A stretch of 64,000 nt of DNA, taken from Metapseudomonas otitidis. Lineage in GTDB: Bacteria > Pseudomonadota > Gammaproteobacteria > Pseudomonadales > Pseudomonadaceae. Numbering within the stretch: the stretch's first letter is position 1; each line of letters opens with the position of its first letter. Below the pieces are notes generated by a model, which saw nothing but the letters and a program-made list of their open reading frames with translations, made no database searches and was not told the DNA's origin. Positions 28,078 to 39,167 of this stretch are shown piece by piece. The position numbers and the translations under genes were made by a program. The stretch spans positions 1 through 64,000 of the forward strand of contig NZ_FOJP01000025.1 of NCBI RefSeq assembly GCF_900111835.1, in the 5' to 3' direction.

Positions 28078-29403
28078 ATGCCTGGCAACCTTTCAGCGAC
28101 TGCACAGCCGAACCGCACCCTGGCACTCGTCCGCCTGCTGGGCTACAGCGCCATCGGCCTCGTGCTGTTCTTCGTTCCGTTCGAGATCGCCGGCCGTTCC
28201 ACCATCCTGATCGACCACGCCGCCTCGGCCCTGCAGGTGCACGCGCGCCCGCTGGTCATCGGCCTGGCGTTGCTCTTCATGCTCTACGGCGCCATCGAGC
28301 CCTGGCGCAGCGGGCGCTGGCGCCAGGGCGTCACCCACCTGGTGTTCAGCGTCCTCAAGGGCGTCGGCTTGCTGGTCGGCGTCGCCTACCTGTTCCAGGT
28401 GGGGCCCGCCGCCGTCTATGAGCCGGGCATGCTGCCGTTCCTCTTCGACAAGCTGGTGCTGAGCCTGGCCCTGATCGTGCCGCTGGGGGCCCTGGCGCTG
28501 GTGTTCCTCATCGGCTTCGGCCTGCTGGAGCTGGTGGGCGTGCTGATGCAGCCGGTGATGCGTCCCATCTGGCGGACCCCGGGCAAGTCGGCCATCGACG
28601 CCGTGGCCTCCTTCGTCGGCAGCTACTCCGTCGGACTGCTGATCACCGACCGCATGTACCAGCAGGGCCACTACAGCGTGCGTGAGGCCGCCATCATCGC
28701 TACCGGGTTCTCCACGGTGTCGGCGCCCTTCATGGTGATCATCGCCAAGACCCTCGGCCTGATGGGGCAATGGAACCTCTACTTCTGGGGCGCCATGCTG
28801 GTGACCTTCGCCGTGACCGCCGTCAGCGCGCGGATCTATCCGCTGTCGCGGCTGCCGTCCGAGGGCCGGGCCGAACCGCCGCTGGCACCCGGTGCCAGCC
28901 GCCTGGCCAGTGCCTGGCGCGCCGGGCTGGAACAGGCGGCCCAGGCCCCGACGCTGGCATCGGCCCTGCGGGAAACCTTCGTCGATGGCCTGCGCATGAC
29001 CGCCGCCATCCTGCCCAGCATCCTCGCCGTCGGGCTCCTCGGGTTGCTGGCCGCCCGCTACACGCCGCTGTTCGACGCCGTCGGCCTGCTGCTCTATCCC
29101 GTCACCTGGCTGCTGGGCCTGGGCGAGCCGATGGTGGTGGCCCGCGCCCTCGCCGCCGGCCTGGCCGAGATGTTCCTGCCGGCGATGCTGCTCAAGGACG
29201 CCGACGTGCTGGTGCGCTTCGTCACCGCCATCGTGTCCGTCAGCAGCGTGCTGTTCCTGTCCGCCTCGATCCCCTGCGTGCTGGCCACGCGGATCCCGCT
29301 CCGCCTGCGGGACCTGCTGCTGGTCTGGCTGCAGCGCACCCTTCTCAGCCTGGTGTTCAGCGTGCCGCTGGCCTACCTGGCGCAATTCCTGGGCTGGCTG
29401 TGA
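28078..29403 (+). CDS. YjiH-family nucleoside-recognition (Gate-domain) membrane protein, possible urocanate/histidine transporter
   Basis: A 441-residue protein with about ten hydrophobic segments, including the Gate-domain signatures [17 protein letters not shown] and [20 protein letters not shown], and a late [17 protein letters not shown]. The family is YjiH-like and has no firm substrate. Here it is the first gene of the operon behind a HutC operator, 38 bases before hutU. Some pseudomonads carry a urocanate transporter at the corresponding point. Co-regulation makes uptake or exchange of urocanate or histidine a reasonable guess. ATG 28078 has only a weak ribosome site (CCGGAGACGCGCG). 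Confidence 0.85.
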   Translation: MPGNLSATAQPNRTLALVRLLGYSAIGLVLFFVPFEIAGRSTILIDHAASALQVHARPLVIGLALLFMLYGAIEPWRSGRWRQGVTHLVFSVLKGVGLLVGVAYLFQVGPAAVYEPGMLPFLFDKLVLSLALIVPLGALALVFLIGFGLLELVGVLMQPVMRPIWRTPGKSAIDAVASFVGSYSVGLLITDRMYQQGHYSVREAAIIATGFSTVSAPFMVIIAKTLGLMGQWNLYFWGAMLVTFAVTAVSARIYPLSRLPSEGRAEPPLAPGASRLASAWRAGLEQAAQAPTLASALRETFVDGLRMTAAILPSILAVGLLGLLAARYTPLFDAVGLLLYPVTWLLGLGEPMVVARALAAGLAEMFLPAMLLKDADVLVRFVTAIVSVSSVLFLSASIPCVLATRIPLRLRDLLLVWLQRTLLSLVFSVPLAYLAQFLGWL

Positions 29404-29441
29404 GCCGCCCGAACATCCATCCACCTTCGCTGGAGACTGCC

Positions 29442-31112
29442 ATGACCAAGTACCGCGACATCGAGATCCGCGCCCCGCGCGGCACCACCCTCAACGCCCG
29501 GAGCTGGCTCACCGAAGCCCCGCTGCGCATGTTGATGAACAACCTCGACCCCGAGGTGGCGGAGAACCCGAAGGAGCTGGTGGTGTACGGCGGCATCGGC
29601 CGCGCCGCGCGCAACTGGGAATGCTTCGACGCCATCGTCGACAGCCTGAAGAAGCTCGGCGACGACGAGACCCTGCTGGTGCAGTCCGGCAAGCCGGTGG
29701 GGGTGTTCCGCACCCACGCCGACGCCCCCCGCGTGCTGATCGCCAACTCCAACCTGGTGCCGCACTGGGCCACCTGGGAGCACTTCAACGAACTGGATGC
29801 CAAGGGCCTGGCCATGTACGGCCAGATGACCGCCGGCAGCTGGATCTACATCGGCAGCCAGGGCATCGTCCAGGGCACCTATGAAACCTTCGTCGAGGCC
29901 GGCCGCCAGCACTACAACGGCGACCTCAAGGGCCGCTGGGTGCTCACCGCCGGCCTGGGCGGCATGGGCGGCGCCCAGCCCCTGGCCGCGACCCTGGCCG
30001 GGGCCTGCTCGCTGAACATCGAGTGCCAGCAGAGCCGCATCGACTTCCGCCTGAAGACCCGCTACGTGGACGAGCAGGCCAAGGACCTCGATGACGCCCT
30101 GGCACGCATCGCCCGCTACACCGCCGAAGGCAAGGCCATCTCCATCGCCCTGCACGGCAACGCCGCCGAAATCCTCCCGGAGCTGGTGCGCCGAGGCGTG
30201 CGCCCGGACATGGTCACCGACCAGACCAGCGCCCACGACCCGCTCAACGGCTACCTGCCCGCCGGCTGGACCTGGGAGCAGTACCGCGACCGCGCGCAGA
30301 CCGACCCGGCCGGCGTGGTCAAGGCCGCCAAGCAGTCCATGGCCTTGCACGTGCGCGCCATGCTCGACTTCCAGAAGCAGGGCATCCCCACCTTCGACTA
30401 CGGCAACAACATCCGCCAGATGGCCCAGGACGAGGGCGTGACCAATGCCTTCGACTTCCCCGGCTTCGTCCCGGCCTACATCCGCCCGCTGTTCTGCCGG
30501 GGCATCGGCCCGTTCCGCTGGGCCGCGCTCTCCGGTGACCCGCAGGACATCTACAAGACCGACGCCAAGGTGAAGGAGCTGATCCCCGACGACACCCACC
30601 TGCACCGCTGGCTGGACATGGCCCGCGAGCGCATCGCCTTCCAGGGCCTGCCGGCGCGTATCTGCTGGGTCGGCCTGGGCCTGCGCGCCAAGCTGGGCCT
30701 GGCCTTCAACGAAATGGTGCGCTCGGGCGAACTGTCCGCACCGGTGGTGATCGGCCGCGACCACCTGGACTCCGGCTCGGTGGCCAGCCCCAACCGTGAG
30801 ACCGAAGCCATGGCCGACGGCTCCGACGCCGTCTCCGACTGGCCGCTGCTCAACGCCTTGCTCAACACCGCCAGCGGCGCCACCTGGGTGTCGCTGCACC
30901 ATGGCGGCGGCGTGGGCATGGGCTTCTCCCAGCACTCCGGCGTGGTGATCGTCTGCGACGGCACCGACGCCGCTGCCGCGCGCATCGCCCGCGTGCTGAC
31001 CAACGACCCGGCCACCGGCGTCATGCGCCATGCCGATGCTGGCTACGCTGTGGCCATCGATTGCGCCCGCGAGCAGGGCCTGAACCTGCCCATGATCGGC
31101 AAGGGGGAATAA
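29442..31112 (+). CDS. hutU: Urocanate hydratase
   Basis: A 556-residue enzyme that adds water to urocanate to give imidazolonepropionate, using tightly bound NAD+ as electrophile. The NAD-binding loop ([21 protein letters not shown]), [10 protein letters not shown], the active-site segment [22 protein letters not shown] with its Cys, and [15 protein letters not shown] are all present. The start is ATG 29442 after TGGAG. Length matches the family (about 557). It is 6 bases ahead of hutH, forming the core of the operon. Confidence 0.97.
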   Translation: MTKYRDIEIRAPRGTTLNARSWLTEAPLRMLMNNLDPEVAENPKELVVYGGIGRAARNWECFDAIVDSLKKLGDDETLLVQSGKPVGVFRTHADAPRVLIANSNLVPHWATWEHFNELDAKGLAMYGQMTAGSWIYIGSQGIVQGTYETFVEAGRQHYNGDLKGRWVLTAGLGGMGGAQPLAATLAGACSLNIECQQSRIDFRLKTRYVDEQAKDLDDALARIARYTAEGKAISIALHGNAAEILPELVRRGVRPDMVTDQTSAHDPLNGYLPAGWTWEQYRDRAQTDPAGVVKAAKQSMALHVRAMLDFQKQGIPTFDYGNNIRQMAQDEGVTNAFDFPGFVPAYIRPLFCRGIGPFRWAALSGDPQDIYKTDAKVKELIPDDTHLHRWLDMARERIAFQGLPARICWVGLGLRAKLGLAFNEMVRSGELSAPVVIGRDHLDSGSVASPNRETEAMADGSDAVSDWPLLNALLNTASGATWVSLHHGGGVGMGFSQHSGVVIVCDGTDAAAARIARVLTNDPATGVMRHADAGYAVAIDCAREQGLNLPMIGKGE

Positions 31113-31118
31113 GCCGAA

Positions 31119-32651
31119 ATGAATGCCTTGCACCTCACTCCCGGCCACCTGACCCTGGCCCAGCTGCGCGCCGCCTTCCAGCAGCCCCAGCGCATCACCC
31201 TCGACGCCTCGGCCGATGCGCCCATCGCCGCCAGCGTCGGCTGCGTCGAAGCGATCATCGCCGAGGGCCGCACCGCCTACGGCATCAACACCGGGTTCGG
31301 CCTGCTGGCCTCCACCCGTATCGCCCCCCATGACCTGGAGAAGCTGCAGCGCTCCCTGGTGCTGTCCCACGCCGCCGGTGTCGGCGAGGCGCTGGACGAC
31401 GCTATGGTGCGGCTGATCATGCTGCTCAAGGTCAACAGCCTGGCGCGCGGCTTCTCCGGTATCCGCCGCACGGTGATCGACGCCCTGGTAGCGCTGCTCA
31501 ACGCCGAGGTCTATCCGCACATCCCGCTCAAGGGCTCGGTCGGTGCCTCCGGTGACCTGGCGCCGCTGGCGCATATGTCCCTGGTGCTGCTCGGCGAGAG
31601 CCGCGCCCGCCACAAGGGCCAGTGGCTGCCCGCCCGCGAAGCCCTGGCCATCGCCGGGCTGGAGCCGCTGACCCTGGCCGCCAAGGAAGGGCTGGCGCTG
31701 CTCAACGGCACCCAGGCGTCCACCGCCTACGCCCTGCGCGGGCTGTTCGAGGCTGAGGACCTGTTCGCCGCTGCCACCGTCTGCGGCAGCCTCAGTGTCG
31801 AGGCCATGCTCGGCTCGCGAGCACCGTTCGACGCGCGCATTCATGCCGCCCGTGGCCAGCGCGGCCAGGTGGACGTGGCGGCGGCGTACCGCGAACTGCT
31901 CACCGCCAGCAGCGAGATCGCCCGCTCCCACGAGAAGTGCGACAAGGTCCAGGACCCGTATTCCCTGCGCTGCCAGCCCCAGGTCATGGGCGCCTGCCTG
32001 ACCCAGCTGCGCCAGGCCGCCGAGGTGCTGGAGATCGAAGCCAACGCGGTTTCCGACAACCCCCTGGTGTTCGCGGAGGAGGGCGACGTGGTGTCCGGCG
32101 GCAACTTCCACGCCGAGCCGGTGGCCATGGCCGCCGACAACCTGGCCCTGGCCATTGCCGAGATAGGCTCGCTGTCCGAGCGGCGCATCTCGCTGATGAT
32201 GGACATGCACATGTCCCAGCTGCCGCCCTTCCTGGTGGAGAACGGTGGGGTCAACTCGGGCTTCATGATCGCCCAGGTCACCGCCGCCGCCCTGGCCAGC
32301 GACAACAAGGCCCTGGCCCATCCCCACAGCGTCGACAGCCTGCCCACCTCGGCCAACCAGGAGGACCACGTGTCCATGGCGCCGAACGCCGGCAAGCGCC
32401 TCTGGGCCATGGCCGAGAACGTGCGCGGCATCCTCGCCATCGAGTGGCTGGGGGCCTGCCAGGGGCTGGACTTCCGCACCGGCCTGAAAACCTCGCCGAA
32501 GCTGGAGCAGGCCCGCACCACCCTGCGCCAGCAGGTGCCCTACTACCAGGAGGACCGCTTCTTCGCCCCCGACATCGAGGCCGCCAGCGACCTGCTGGCC
32601 AGCGGTTGCCTCAACGCCCTGGTGCCAGCCGGCCTGCTGCCGAGCTTCTGA
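31119..32651 (+). CDS. hutH: Histidine ammonia-lyase
   Basis: A 510-residue cytoplasmic enzyme removing ammonia from L-histidine to form urocanate, the first step of the pathway. The Ala143-Ser144-Gly145 triad in [14 protein letters not shown] forms the MIO cofactor. Other conserved pieces are the YGINTGFG loop with the catalytic Tyr, NGTQASTA, the [16 protein letters not shown] motif and the [15 protein letters not shown] motif. ATG 31119 has GGGGGAATAAG upstream. Length and motifs are normal. Confidence 0.97.
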   Translation: MNALHLTPGHLTLAQLRAAFQQPQRITLDASADAPIAASVGCVEAIIAEGRTAYGINTGFGLLASTRIAPHDLEKLQRSLVLSHAAGVGEALDDAMVRLIMLLKVNSLARGFSGIRRTVIDALVALLNAEVYPHIPLKGSVGASGDLAPLAHMSLVLLGESRARHKGQWLPAREALAIAGLEPLTLAAKEGLALLNGTQASTAYALRGLFEAEDLFAAATVCGSLSVEAMLGSRAPFDARIHAARGQRGQVDVAAAYRELLTASSEIARSHEKCDKVQDPYSLRCQPQVMGACLTQLRQAAEVLEIEANAVSDNPLVFAEEGDVVSGGNFHAEPVAMAADNLALAIAEIGSLSERRISLMMDMHMSQLPPFLVENGGVNSGFMIAQVTAAALASDNKALAHPHSVDSLPTSANQEDHVSMAPNAGKRLWAMAENVRGILAIEWLGACQGLDFRTGLKTSPKLEQARTTLRQQVPYYQEDRFFAPDIEAASDLLASGCLNALVPAGLLPSF

Positions 32652-32727
32652 GCCCCTTCGCCGCCCCGGTCCCGGGGCGGCTCCATGCCTGCCTCTGCAT
32701 GACAAGAACAATCAGGAGAGCAATGGA

Positions 32728-34122
32728 ATGACCACGTCACACTCTTCCCTCCAGCGAGGCCTGAGCGCCCGCCACATCCGCTTCATCGCCCTGGGCTCGG
32801 CCATCGGCACCGGCCTGTTCTACGGCTCCGCCTCGGCCATCCAGATGGCCGGCCCTTCCGTGCTGCTGGCCTACCTGGTGGCCGGTGTCGCGGTGTACAT
32901 GGTGATGCGCGCCCTCGGCGAAATGGCCGTGCGCAACCCCACGCCCGGCGCCTTCGCCGAATACGCCAGCACCTACATCGGTCCGCTGGCCGGGTTCATC
33001 ACCGGCTGGACCTATGCGTTCGAGATGGTGATCGTCTGCCTCGCCGACGTGACCGCCTTCGGCATCTACATGGGGTTCTGGTTTCCCGACGTGCCCCGCT
33101 GGATCTGGGTGTTGTCGATCATCTGCTTCATCGGCGCGCTGAACCTGTGCACGGTGAAGGTCTTCGGTGAGCTGGAGTTCTGGCTGTCGCTGATCAAGGT
33201 CGGGGCCATCGTCGCCATGATCCTCGGCGGCTTCGGCATCATGCTCTACGGTTTCGGCCTGGAGACCGGCCATGCCGGCACCGGTCTCGAGAACCTCTGG
33301 CAGCACGGCGGTTTCATGCCCCATGGTTTCGGTGGCCTGGTGGCCTCCCTGGCCGTGGTGGTGTTCGCCTTCGGCGGCATCGAGATCATCGGCGTGACCG
33401 CTGCCGAAGCCCGCGACCCGCAGAAGGTCATCCCCCGTGCGGTGAACGCGGTGCCGGTGCGCATCCTGCTGTTCTACGTGCTGACCCTGTTCGTGCTCAT
33501 GGCGATCTTCCCCTGGCCGCAGATCGGCACCCAGGGCAGTCCCTTCGTGCAGATCTTCGACGGGCTGGGCATCGGCTCGGCCGCCATGATCCTCAACCTG
33601 GTGGTGATCTCCGCCGCCGTGTCGGCCATCAACAGCGACGTATTCGGCGCTGGTCGCATGCTCTATGGACTGGCGCTGCAAGGCCAGGCGCCGTCCGGCT
33701 TCGCCCGGGTCTCGCGCCATGGCGTGCCCTGGCTGACCGTGGTGGTGATGGCCGGCGCACTGCTGATCGGCGTGGTGCTGAACTACCTGATCCCGGAGCG
33801 GGTGTTCCTGCTGATCGCCTCCATCGCCACCTTCGCCACCGTCTGGGTCTGGCTGATGATCCTCGTTTCCCAGGTGGCCATGCGTCGGCGCATGAGCCCG
33901 GCCGAACAGCAGGCATTGGCGTTCAAGGTGCCGTTCTGGCCGGTGGGACCGGTCCTGGCCATCGCCTTCATGCTGTTCATCTTCGCCGTGCTGGGCTGGT
34001 TCCCGAAGACCCAGATGGCGCTGTTGGTGGGGCTGGTGTGGATTGCACTGCTGGTGCTCGCCTACTGGCTCTGGGTGCGTCCGTCGGGCCGCGAGCCCGA
34101 GCCGCTCGCCGAACTGCCTTGA
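32728..34122 (+). CDS. hutT: Histidine permease, APC amino-acid transporter family
   Basis: A 464-residue transporter with 12 hydrophobic segments. The N-terminal [40 protein letters not shown] is the typical APC/AAT opening, and [17 protein letters not shown] belongs to the AAT subfamily near LysP, ProY and HutT. Its position between hutH and hutI argues for histidine uptake with protons. ATG 32728 follows AGGAGAGCAATGGA. A hairpin at 34130-34150 follows the gene but has no T run, so the transcript probably continues to hutI. Confidence 0.9.
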   Translation: MTTSHSSLQRGLSARHIRFIALGSAIGTGLFYGSASAIQMAGPSVLLAYLVAGVAVYMVMRALGEMAVRNPTPGAFAEYASTYIGPLAGFITGWTYAFEMVIVCLADVTAFGIYMGFWFPDVPRWIWVLSIICFIGALNLCTVKVFGELEFWLSLIKVGAIVAMILGGFGIMLYGFGLETGHAGTGLENLWQHGGFMPHGFGGLVASLAVVVFAFGGIEIIGVTAAEARDPQKVIPRAVNAVPVRILLFYVLTLFVLMAIFPWPQIGTQGSPFVQIFDGLGIGSAAMILNLVVISAAVSAINSDVFGAGRMLYGLALQGQAPSGFARVSRHGVPWLTVVVMAGALLIGVVLNYLIPERVFLLIASIATFATVWVWLMILVSQVAMRRRMSPAEQQALAFKVPFWPVGPVLAIAFMLFIFAVLGWFPKTQMALLVGLVWIALLVLAYWLWVRPSGREPEPLAELP

Positions 34123-34129
34123 ACCCCGT

Positions 34130-34150
34130 GCCGCCCGCAATGCGGGCGGC
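34130..34150 (+). terminator. Intra-operon hairpin after hutT, weak or attenuating
   Basis: GCCGCCCGC / GCGGGCGGC form a 9-bp stem with an AAT loop. CTCATCC follows instead of a T run, so full termination is unlikely; it may protect the hutT message end. Confidence 0.4.
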
Positions 34151-34168
34151 CTCATCCATGGAGGATCC

Positions 34169-34213
34169 ATGACCCTCGCCCATTCCAGCCATGCAAAGGG
34201 CCCACGATCATGA
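34169..34213 (+). CDS. 14-codon mini-ORF coupled to hutI
   Basis: ATG 34169 has a strong GGAGG at 34160-34164 and encodes [14 protein letters not shown]. It stops at TGA 34211, which overlaps the hutI start (ATGA). It has a better ribosome site than hutI, so ribosomes finishing it may restart on hutI. The peptide contains two histidines. It may simply be a coupling leader. Confidence 0.4.
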   Translation: MTLAHSSHAKGPRS

Positions 34214-35418
34214 AGACGCTCTGGCACAACGCCCACATCGCCACCCTGCGGGACGGGCGCTACTCCATCATCGAGCACGGCGCGCTGCTCACCGAAGGCG
34301 CGCTGATCCGCTGGGTCGGCCCGCTGGCCGAGGCCCCGGATACCGGCGATGCCAGGCGGGTCGACCTCGGTGGCGCCTGGGTCACCCCGGGGTTGATCGA
34401 CTGCCACACCCACCTGGTGTTCGGTGGTGACCGCAGCGCCGAGTTCGAGCAGCGCCTGGAGGGCGTCAGCTACGCCGAGATCGCCGCCCGGGGCGGTGGC
34501 ATCGCCAGCACCGTGCGCGCCACCCGCGAGGCCAGCGAGGACGAACTGCTGGCCAGCGCGGTGACACGCGCCCGGCATCTGCTGCGAGACGGCGTCACCA
34601 CCCTGGAGGTGAAGTCCGGCTACGGGCTGGACCTGGCCAGCGAGCGCAAGATGCTGCGGGTCGCCCGGCGCCTGGGCGAGGTGCTGCCGGTGACGGTGAA
34701 GACCACCTGTCTCGCCGCCCACGCCTTGCCGCCGGAATACGCCGGCCGCGCCGACGACTACATCGAGTTAGTCTGCACCGAGATCCTGCCGGCACTGGCC
34801 GCCGAGGGCCTGGTGGATGCGGTGGATGCCTTCTGCGAGCACCTGGCCTTCTCCCCGGCCCAGGTCGAGCGGGTGTTCCAGGTCGCGCGCGGACTGGGGT
34901 TGCCGGTGAAGCTGCACGCCGAACAGCTGTCGTCCCTGCATGGTTCCAGCCTGGCGGCGCGCTACGACGCCCTGTCGGCGGACCACCTGGAATACATGAC
35001 CGAGGACGACGCCATCGCCATGGCCGATGCCGGCACCGTCGCCGTGCTGCTGCCGGGCGCCTTCTACCTGCTGCGCGAGACCCAGCTGCCGCCCATCGAC
35101 GCCCTGCGTCGCCACGGCGTGACCATGGCGGTGGCCAGCGACCTCAACCCCGGTACCTCGCCGGCGCTGTCCCTGCGGCTGATGCTCAACATGGCCTGCA
35201 CCGCGTTCCGCCTGACCCCGGAAGAGGCCCTGGCCGGCGTCACCCTAAACGCCGCCCGCGCCCTGGGCCTGGCCGAGCGCTGCGGCAGCCTGGAAGCAGG
35301 CAAGCTCGCCGACTTCGTCGCCTGGGACATCCAGCGCCCGGCGGAGCTGGCCTATTGGCTCGGCGGCACCTTGCCCAACCGGGTGGTGCGCCACGGACAG
35401 GAGATCGACCTTGGATAA
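34210..35418 (+). CDS. hutI: Imidazolonepropionase
   Basis: A 402-residue metal-dependent amidohydrolase that opens imidazolonepropionate to N-formimidoyl-glutamate. Metal and substrate motifs are [24 protein letters not shown] (HxH), [28 protein letters not shown] and [13 protein letters not shown] 34210 is preceded by a weak AAGGG and overlaps the stop of a 14-codon mini-ORF. The 3' end overlaps hutG by 8 bases. Length is normal. Confidence 0.96.
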   Translation: MKTLWHNAHIATLRDGRYSIIEHGALLTEGALIRWVGPLAEAPDTGDARRVDLGGAWVTPGLIDCHTHLVFGGDRSAEFEQRLEGVSYAEIAARGGGIASTVRATREASEDELLASAVTRARHLLRDGVTTLEVKSGYGLDLASERKMLRVARRLGEVLPVTVKTTCLAAHALPPEYAGRADDYIELVCTEILPALAAEGLVDAVDAFCEHLAFSPAQVERVFQVARGLGLPVKLHAEQLSSLHGSSLAARYDALSADHLEYMTEDDAIAMADAGTVAVLLPGAFYLLRETQLPPIDALRRHGVTMAVASDLNPGTSPALSLRLMLNMACTAFRLTPEEALAGVTLNAARALGLAERCGSLEAGKLADFVAWDIQRPAELAYWLGGTLPNRVVRHGQEIDLG

Positions 35419-36214
35419 CGTCCTCGACTTCACCCCCGGCCGCGTGCCGCTGCTGATCAGCATGCCGCACCCCGGCACCCGCCTGACCCCGGCGGTGGAG
35501 GCCGGCCTGAGCGATGCCGCGCGCTCGCTGATCGACACCGACTGGCACATCCCGCTGCTCTACGATTTCGCCGCCGAGCTGGGGGCCGCGACCCTGGCGG
35601 CGCGCTACTCGCGCTACGTCATCGACCTCAACCGCCCGGCGGACGACGCGCCGCTCTACGCCACCGCCACCACCGGCCTGTTCCCCGACGTGATGTTCGA
35701 CGGCCAGCCGCTGTTCCGTGAAGGCGCGGCACCGTCCGCCGAAGAGCGCGCCGGCTACCTGGAACGCATCTGGACGCCGTACCACGGGCGCATCGCCGAG
35801 GAGCTGGCGCGGCTGAAGCGCGAGTTCGGTTATGCGCTGCTGTTCGACGCCCACTCCATCCGCGCCTTCATCCCCCGCCTGTTCGACGGCCACCTGCCGG
35901 ACTTCAACCTCGGCACCAACGCCGGCGCCAGCTGCGACCCGGGCCTGGCCGATGCGCTGGTCAGCGTCTGCGCCCGCGCCGAGGGCTACAGCCATGTGCT
36001 CAACGGCCGCTTCAAGGGCGGCCACATCACCCGCCACTACGGCCAGCCGGCCCAGCACATCCATGCCGTGCAACTGGAGCTGGCCCAGCGCACCTACATG
36101 AACGAAGAGGCACCTTTCGCCTTCCGCGAAGACCTTGCCGTCCCCACCCGCAAGGTCATCCGCCAGCTGCTGCTGGCGATGCTCGCCTGGGGGCGGGAGC
36201 GCTATGGGCGATAG
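35411..36214 (+). CDS. hutG: N-formylglutamate deformylase
   Basis: A 267-residue enzyme that hydrolyses N-formyl-glutamate to glutamate and formate, the last step. The family opening [20 protein letters not shown], the [13 protein letters not shown] stretch, the zinc-site [15 protein letters not shown] and the C-terminal [30 protein letters not shown] are present. The start is TTG 35411, with AGGAGA 8 bases upstream, giving an 8-base overlap with hutI. It ends the hut operon; REP hairpins follow in place of a classical terminator. Confidence 0.95.
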   Translation: MDNVLDFTPGRVPLLISMPHPGTRLTPAVEAGLSDAARSLIDTDWHIPLLYDFAAELGAATLAARYSRYVIDLNRPADDAPLYATATTGLFPDVMFDGQPLFREGAAPSAEERAGYLERIWTPYHGRIAEELARLKREFGYALLFDAHSIRAFIPRLFDGHLPDFNLGTNAGASCDPGLADALVSVCARAEGYSHVLNGRFKGGHITRHYGQPAQHIHAVQLELAQRTYMNEEAPFAFREDLAVPTRKVIRQLLLAMLAWGRERYGR

Positions 36215-36226
36215 ACCCTGCACCAG

Positions 36227-36295
36227 GTAGCCCGGGCTTCAGCCCGGGGAGGGGCGGGCACCTTCCACCTTTCCCGGGCTGAAGCCCGGGCTACG
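36227..36295. repeat. REP pair (BIME-like) between hutG and the RAYT gene
   Basis: GTAGCCCGGGCTTCAGCCCGG (36227-36249, with flanking bases) and its inverted copy at 36272-36295 are each a REP hairpin; together they form an inverted doublet. The same unit recurs after the RAYT gene. Confidence 0.85.
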
Positions 36296-36395
36296 ACGGA
36301 TGCAGACGCTTCGGCGGGCCGTTCGGCCTCGAGCCGACAGAGCGCGGGTGGTCACCCTGCAAGGCTCTCCGGCCCCCTATCCGGACGTGCCATTC

Positions 36396-36932
36396 ATGGT
36401 GATGTATCGACGAGCCCGCCAAGCCGGGGGCTGCTACTTCCTTACCCTGGCGCTGGCAGATCGGCGAAGCGATCTGCTCGTGCGCCATGTCGATCTGTTG
36501 CGCGAAGCGATTCGCCAGGCCCGCTCGCGACGGAGCTTTCGCCTCGATGCGATCGTTGTGCTGCCCGAGCACCTGCACATGGTGATGAGCCTGCCCGAAG
36601 GGGACGATGACTTCTCAAGCCGCATTGCGTCGATGAAGGCGGCCTTCGTCCGGGCGTTGCGTGCGCAGGGGCATCCCGTGAGACCCAACGCCAAGCGTGA
36701 GGCCGGGCTGTGGCAGCCTCGCTTCTGGGAGCACTTGCTACGGGACGAGAGGGATTTCGCTGCCCATGTCGACTACATCCACATCAATCCGCTCAAGCAC
36801 GGCCTGGTCACACGGGTCGCCGACTGGCCGCATTCGAGTTTCCACCGTTACGTGCGGGAGGGCCTGTTACCGGCGGATTGGGCCGGGGGCGAGGAGAGCC
36901 GCATCACCGGAGCAGGCGAACGGCGTGCATAG
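36396..36932 (+). CDS. rayT: REP-associated tyrosine transposase (RAYT), Y1/HUH superfamily
   Basis: A 178-residue protein opening YRRARQAGGCYFLTLALADR, with the HUH-type metal motif in VLPEHLHMVMSLP (His-x-His), FWEHLLRDERDFAAHVDYIHINPLKHG containing the catalytic Tyr, and DWPHSSFHRYVREG. RAYT proteins cut and paste REP hairpins; they are normally single copy and do not move themselves. REP doublets on both sides (36227-36295, 36961-37048) are the expected substrate. I chose ATG 36396 because the family begins there; ATG 36300 is an upstream option, and no strong ribosome site helps decide. Confidence 0.9.
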   Translation: MVMYRRARQAGGCYFLTLALADRRSDLLVRHVDLLREAIRQARSRRSFRLDAIVVLPEHLHMVMSLPEGDDDFSSRIASMKAAFVRALRAQGHPVRPNAKREAGLWQPRFWEHLLRDERDFAAHVDYIHINPLKHGLVTRVADWPHSSFHRYVREGLLPADWAGGEESRITGAGERRA

Positions 36933-36960
36933 CCAGGAGTGTTGTGTGAGGTGCACGGAC

Positions 36961-37048
36961 TCCCGGGCTGAAGCCCGGGCTACGGGGGCGCTCCCTTGTG
37001 CCGGTGGTGCAGGCTGGGAGCTGGTGTAGCCCGGACTTCAGTCCGGGA
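36961..37048. repeat. REP pair after the RAYT gene
   Basis: TCCCGGGCTGAAGCCCGGGC (36961-36983 with flank) and an inverted, slightly diverged unit GTAGCCCGGACTTCAGTCCG (37026-37048 with flank). The diverged unit keeps its stem by paired changes. Confidence 0.85.
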
Positions 37049-37071
37049 GGAGCGAGGCACAACGGCCGGGA

Positions 37072-37503
37072 TCACTCCCAACTGAGGCGGGCGAGCTTCC
37101 AGTCGCCGTCGTCCCGCCACCATTCGAGCTTCACGGCGTATTGGCGGGCGGCGTCGGGGATGAGGCCTTCGGCGCCGGTGAGGGCGACGCGGGCGTCGGT
37201 GTGGCCCTTCTCGCGGTAGGTGGGGTCGAGGCGGCTGTCCTGGCTCAGGGCGATAATCGCGATGTTCTTGTGGCGCATGAACAGCAGCGCCATGGTGCGC
37301 CGTGCCCATTCACGGTCGTTGCCATCGGCGGTGGTGAACTGCGGGTGCAGCTGCTTCATCACCGCGCCGGTGTCCTTCGCTTCCAGGTTGGCCTGCAGGG
37401 CCTTGACCGCTGCCTCCAGCTCGGCGGCCGGGTCTTCGCGGCCGCAACCGGCGAGCAGGGCCAGGAACAGTACGATCGGTAGGGTGAACAGCCTCGCTGA
37501 CAT
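37072..37503 (-). CDS. Small lipoprotein, NTF2-like
   Basis: A 143-residue protein with a lipoprotein signal (LFLALLAGC, Cys 20). The domain contains AVKALQANLEAKDTGAVMKQLHPQF, then IAIIALSQDSRLD and a final VKLEWWRDDGDWKLARLSWE, which is the pattern of an NTF2-like (SnoaL/DUF4440-type) fold. Function is unknown. It is divergent from pip. Confidence 0.75.
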   Translation of the reverse strand: MSARLFTLPIVLFLALLAGCGREDPAAELEAAVKALQANLEAKDTGAVMKQLHPQFTTADGNDREWARRTMALLFMRHKNIAIIALSQDSRLDPTYREKGHTDARVALTGAEGLIPDAARQYAVKLEWWRDDGDWKLARLSWE

Positions 37504-37598
37504 ATTCGAACTCCATTTCCCTCGTTTATGATGCCGGGCACATTAGGCGGCGGATGTCCCGGGGGGCATTGGCCTAGAGCACAGAATCGGAGCCCAGC

Positions 37599-38573
37599 AT
37601 GCTGACTTTGTATCCGGAAATTAAGCCCTACGCCCGCCACGAACTGGCTGTGGACGAACCGCATGTGCTCTACATCGACGAGAGCGGCACCCCCGACGGC
37701 CTGCCGGTGGTGTTCATCCACGGCGGCCCGGGCGCCGGCTGCGATGCCCTGAGCCGGCGCTTCTTCGACCCGACCCTGTACCGCATCGTCACCTTCGACC
37801 AACGTGGCTGTGGACGCTCAACCCCCCACGCCAGCCTGGAGAACAACACCACCTGGGACCTGGTCGCCGACCTCGAACGCATCCGCGAGCACCTGGGCAT
37901 CGACCGTTGGGTGCTGTTCGGCGGCTCCTGGGGCTCCACCCTGTCGCTGGCCTACGCCCAGGCCCACCCGGACCGGGTGCGGGCACTGATCCTGCGGGGC
38001 ATCTTCCTGTGCCGTCCCCAGGAACTGAAGTGGTTCTACCAGGAGGGCGCGAGCCGTCTGTTCCCCGACTACTGGGAGGACTACCTGGCACCGATCCCGG
38101 CGGACGAGCAGGACGACCTGATCCAGGCCTTCTACAAGCGCCTCATCGGCACCGACCAGATCGCCCAGATGCACGCGGCCAAAGCCTGGTCCACCTGGGA
38201 AGGCCGCACCGCCACCCTGCGCCCCAGCGCCTCGGTGGTGGAGCGCTTCAGCGAGCCGATGCGCGCGCTGTCCATCGCCCGCATCGAGTGCCACTACTTC
38301 GTCAACAACGCCTTCCTCGAACCCAACCAGCTGCTGCGCGACATGCCGCGCATCGCCCACCTGCCGGGGGTGATCGTGCACGGTCGCTATGACGCCATCT
38401 GCCCCCTGGAGAACGCCTGGGAGCTGCACAAGGCCTGGCCCAACAGCGAGCTGCAGATCGTCCGCGACGCCGGCCACGCTGCCTCCGAAGCGGGCATCAC
38501 CGATGCCCTGCTGCGCGCCACGGACAGCATCGCCCGCCGCCTGCTGGACCTGCCGCCGGAAGAGGAAGCCTGA
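37599..38573 (+). CDS. pip: Proline iminopeptidase
   Basis: A 324-residue alpha/beta-hydrolase of peptidase family S33 that removes N-terminal proline from peptides in the cytoplasm. The oxyanion motif is HGGPG (41-45) and the nucleophile is Ser 110 in GGSWGS. A C-terminal [10 protein letters not shown] supplies the Asp, and DAGHAASE the His. Length is normal. Its last base overlaps the dtd start (TGATG), so the two are coupled, as in other pseudomonads. Confidence 0.94.
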   Translation: MLTLYPEIKPYARHELAVDEPHVLYIDESGTPDGLPVVFIHGGPGAGCDALSRRFFDPTLYRIVTFDQRGCGRSTPHASLENNTTWDLVADLERIREHLGIDRWVLFGGSWGSTLSLAYAQAHPDRVRALILRGIFLCRPQELKWFYQEGASRLFPDYWEDYLAPIPADEQDDLIQAFYKRLIGTDQIAQMHAAKAWSTWEGRTATLRPSASVVERFSEPMRALSIARIECHYFVNNAFLEPNQLLRDMPRIAHLPGVIVHGRYDAICPLENAWELHKAWPNSELQIVRDAGHAASEAGITDALLRATDSIARRLLDLPPEEEA

Positions 38574-39010
38574 TGAAGGCGCTGCTGCAACGGGTCTCCG
38601 CTGCCCGGGTGGACGTCGCCGGGGAGACCGTCGGCGCCATCGACCGCGGCCTGCTGGTGCTGGTGGGCGTCGAGCCCCAGGACACCGAGGCCAGCGCCGA
38701 CAAGCTGCTGCACAAGCTGCTCAACTACCGCGTGTTCAGCGATGCCGAGGGGAAGATGAACCTGTCCCTCGGTGCCGTGGAGGGCGGCCTGCTGCTGGTC
38801 TCGCAGTTCACCCTGGCCGCCGACACCCGCAGCGGCCTGCGCCCGAGTTTCTCCAGCGCCGCGCCGCCGGCCCAGGGCGAGCGCCTGTTCGACTACCTGG
38901 TGGCGCGGGCCCGTGCCCAGCACGCCCAGGTCGCCACCGGGCGCTTCGGCGCCGACATGCAGGTGCACCTGGTCAACGACGGCCCGGTCACCTTCCTGCT
39001 GGAAAGCTGA
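38573..39010 (+). CDS. dtd: D-aminoacyl-tRNA deacylase
   Basis: A 145-residue enzyme that hydrolyses D-amino acids, and misacylated glycine, from tRNA. The two cross-subunit signatures are intact: [17 protein letters not shown] (SQFTL) and [12 protein letters not shown] (NxGPVT) at the C-terminus. It starts on the overlapping ATG after pip. Length matches the family. Confidence 0.95.
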   Translation: MKALLQRVSAARVDVAGETVGAIDRGLLVLVGVEPQDTEASADKLLHKLLNYRVFSDAEGKMNLSLGAVEGGLLLVSQFTLAADTRSGLRPSFSSAAPPAQGERLFDYLVARARAQHAQVATGRFGADMQVHLVNDGPVTFLLES

Positions 39011-39167
39011 GCCCGCTTCGCTCCGCGCCGCCTGTCCGATAGTGGCGTGCTTGTTGCTTCGGGTTGACTCGCCATCCACGGTCCGGGCGGTTAGGATTTC
39101 GCGCCATGCCCGTCGGGTCCGTGGGCGCCGCTTCACACAATAACGATCTGCCCTGTCAGGAGTAAGA

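Noticed and set aside
29373-32711. Minus-strand open frame of more than 1100 codons opposite hutU and hutH
   Set aside because: Shadow of two enzymes with intact active sites; low-complexity translation and no ribosome site.
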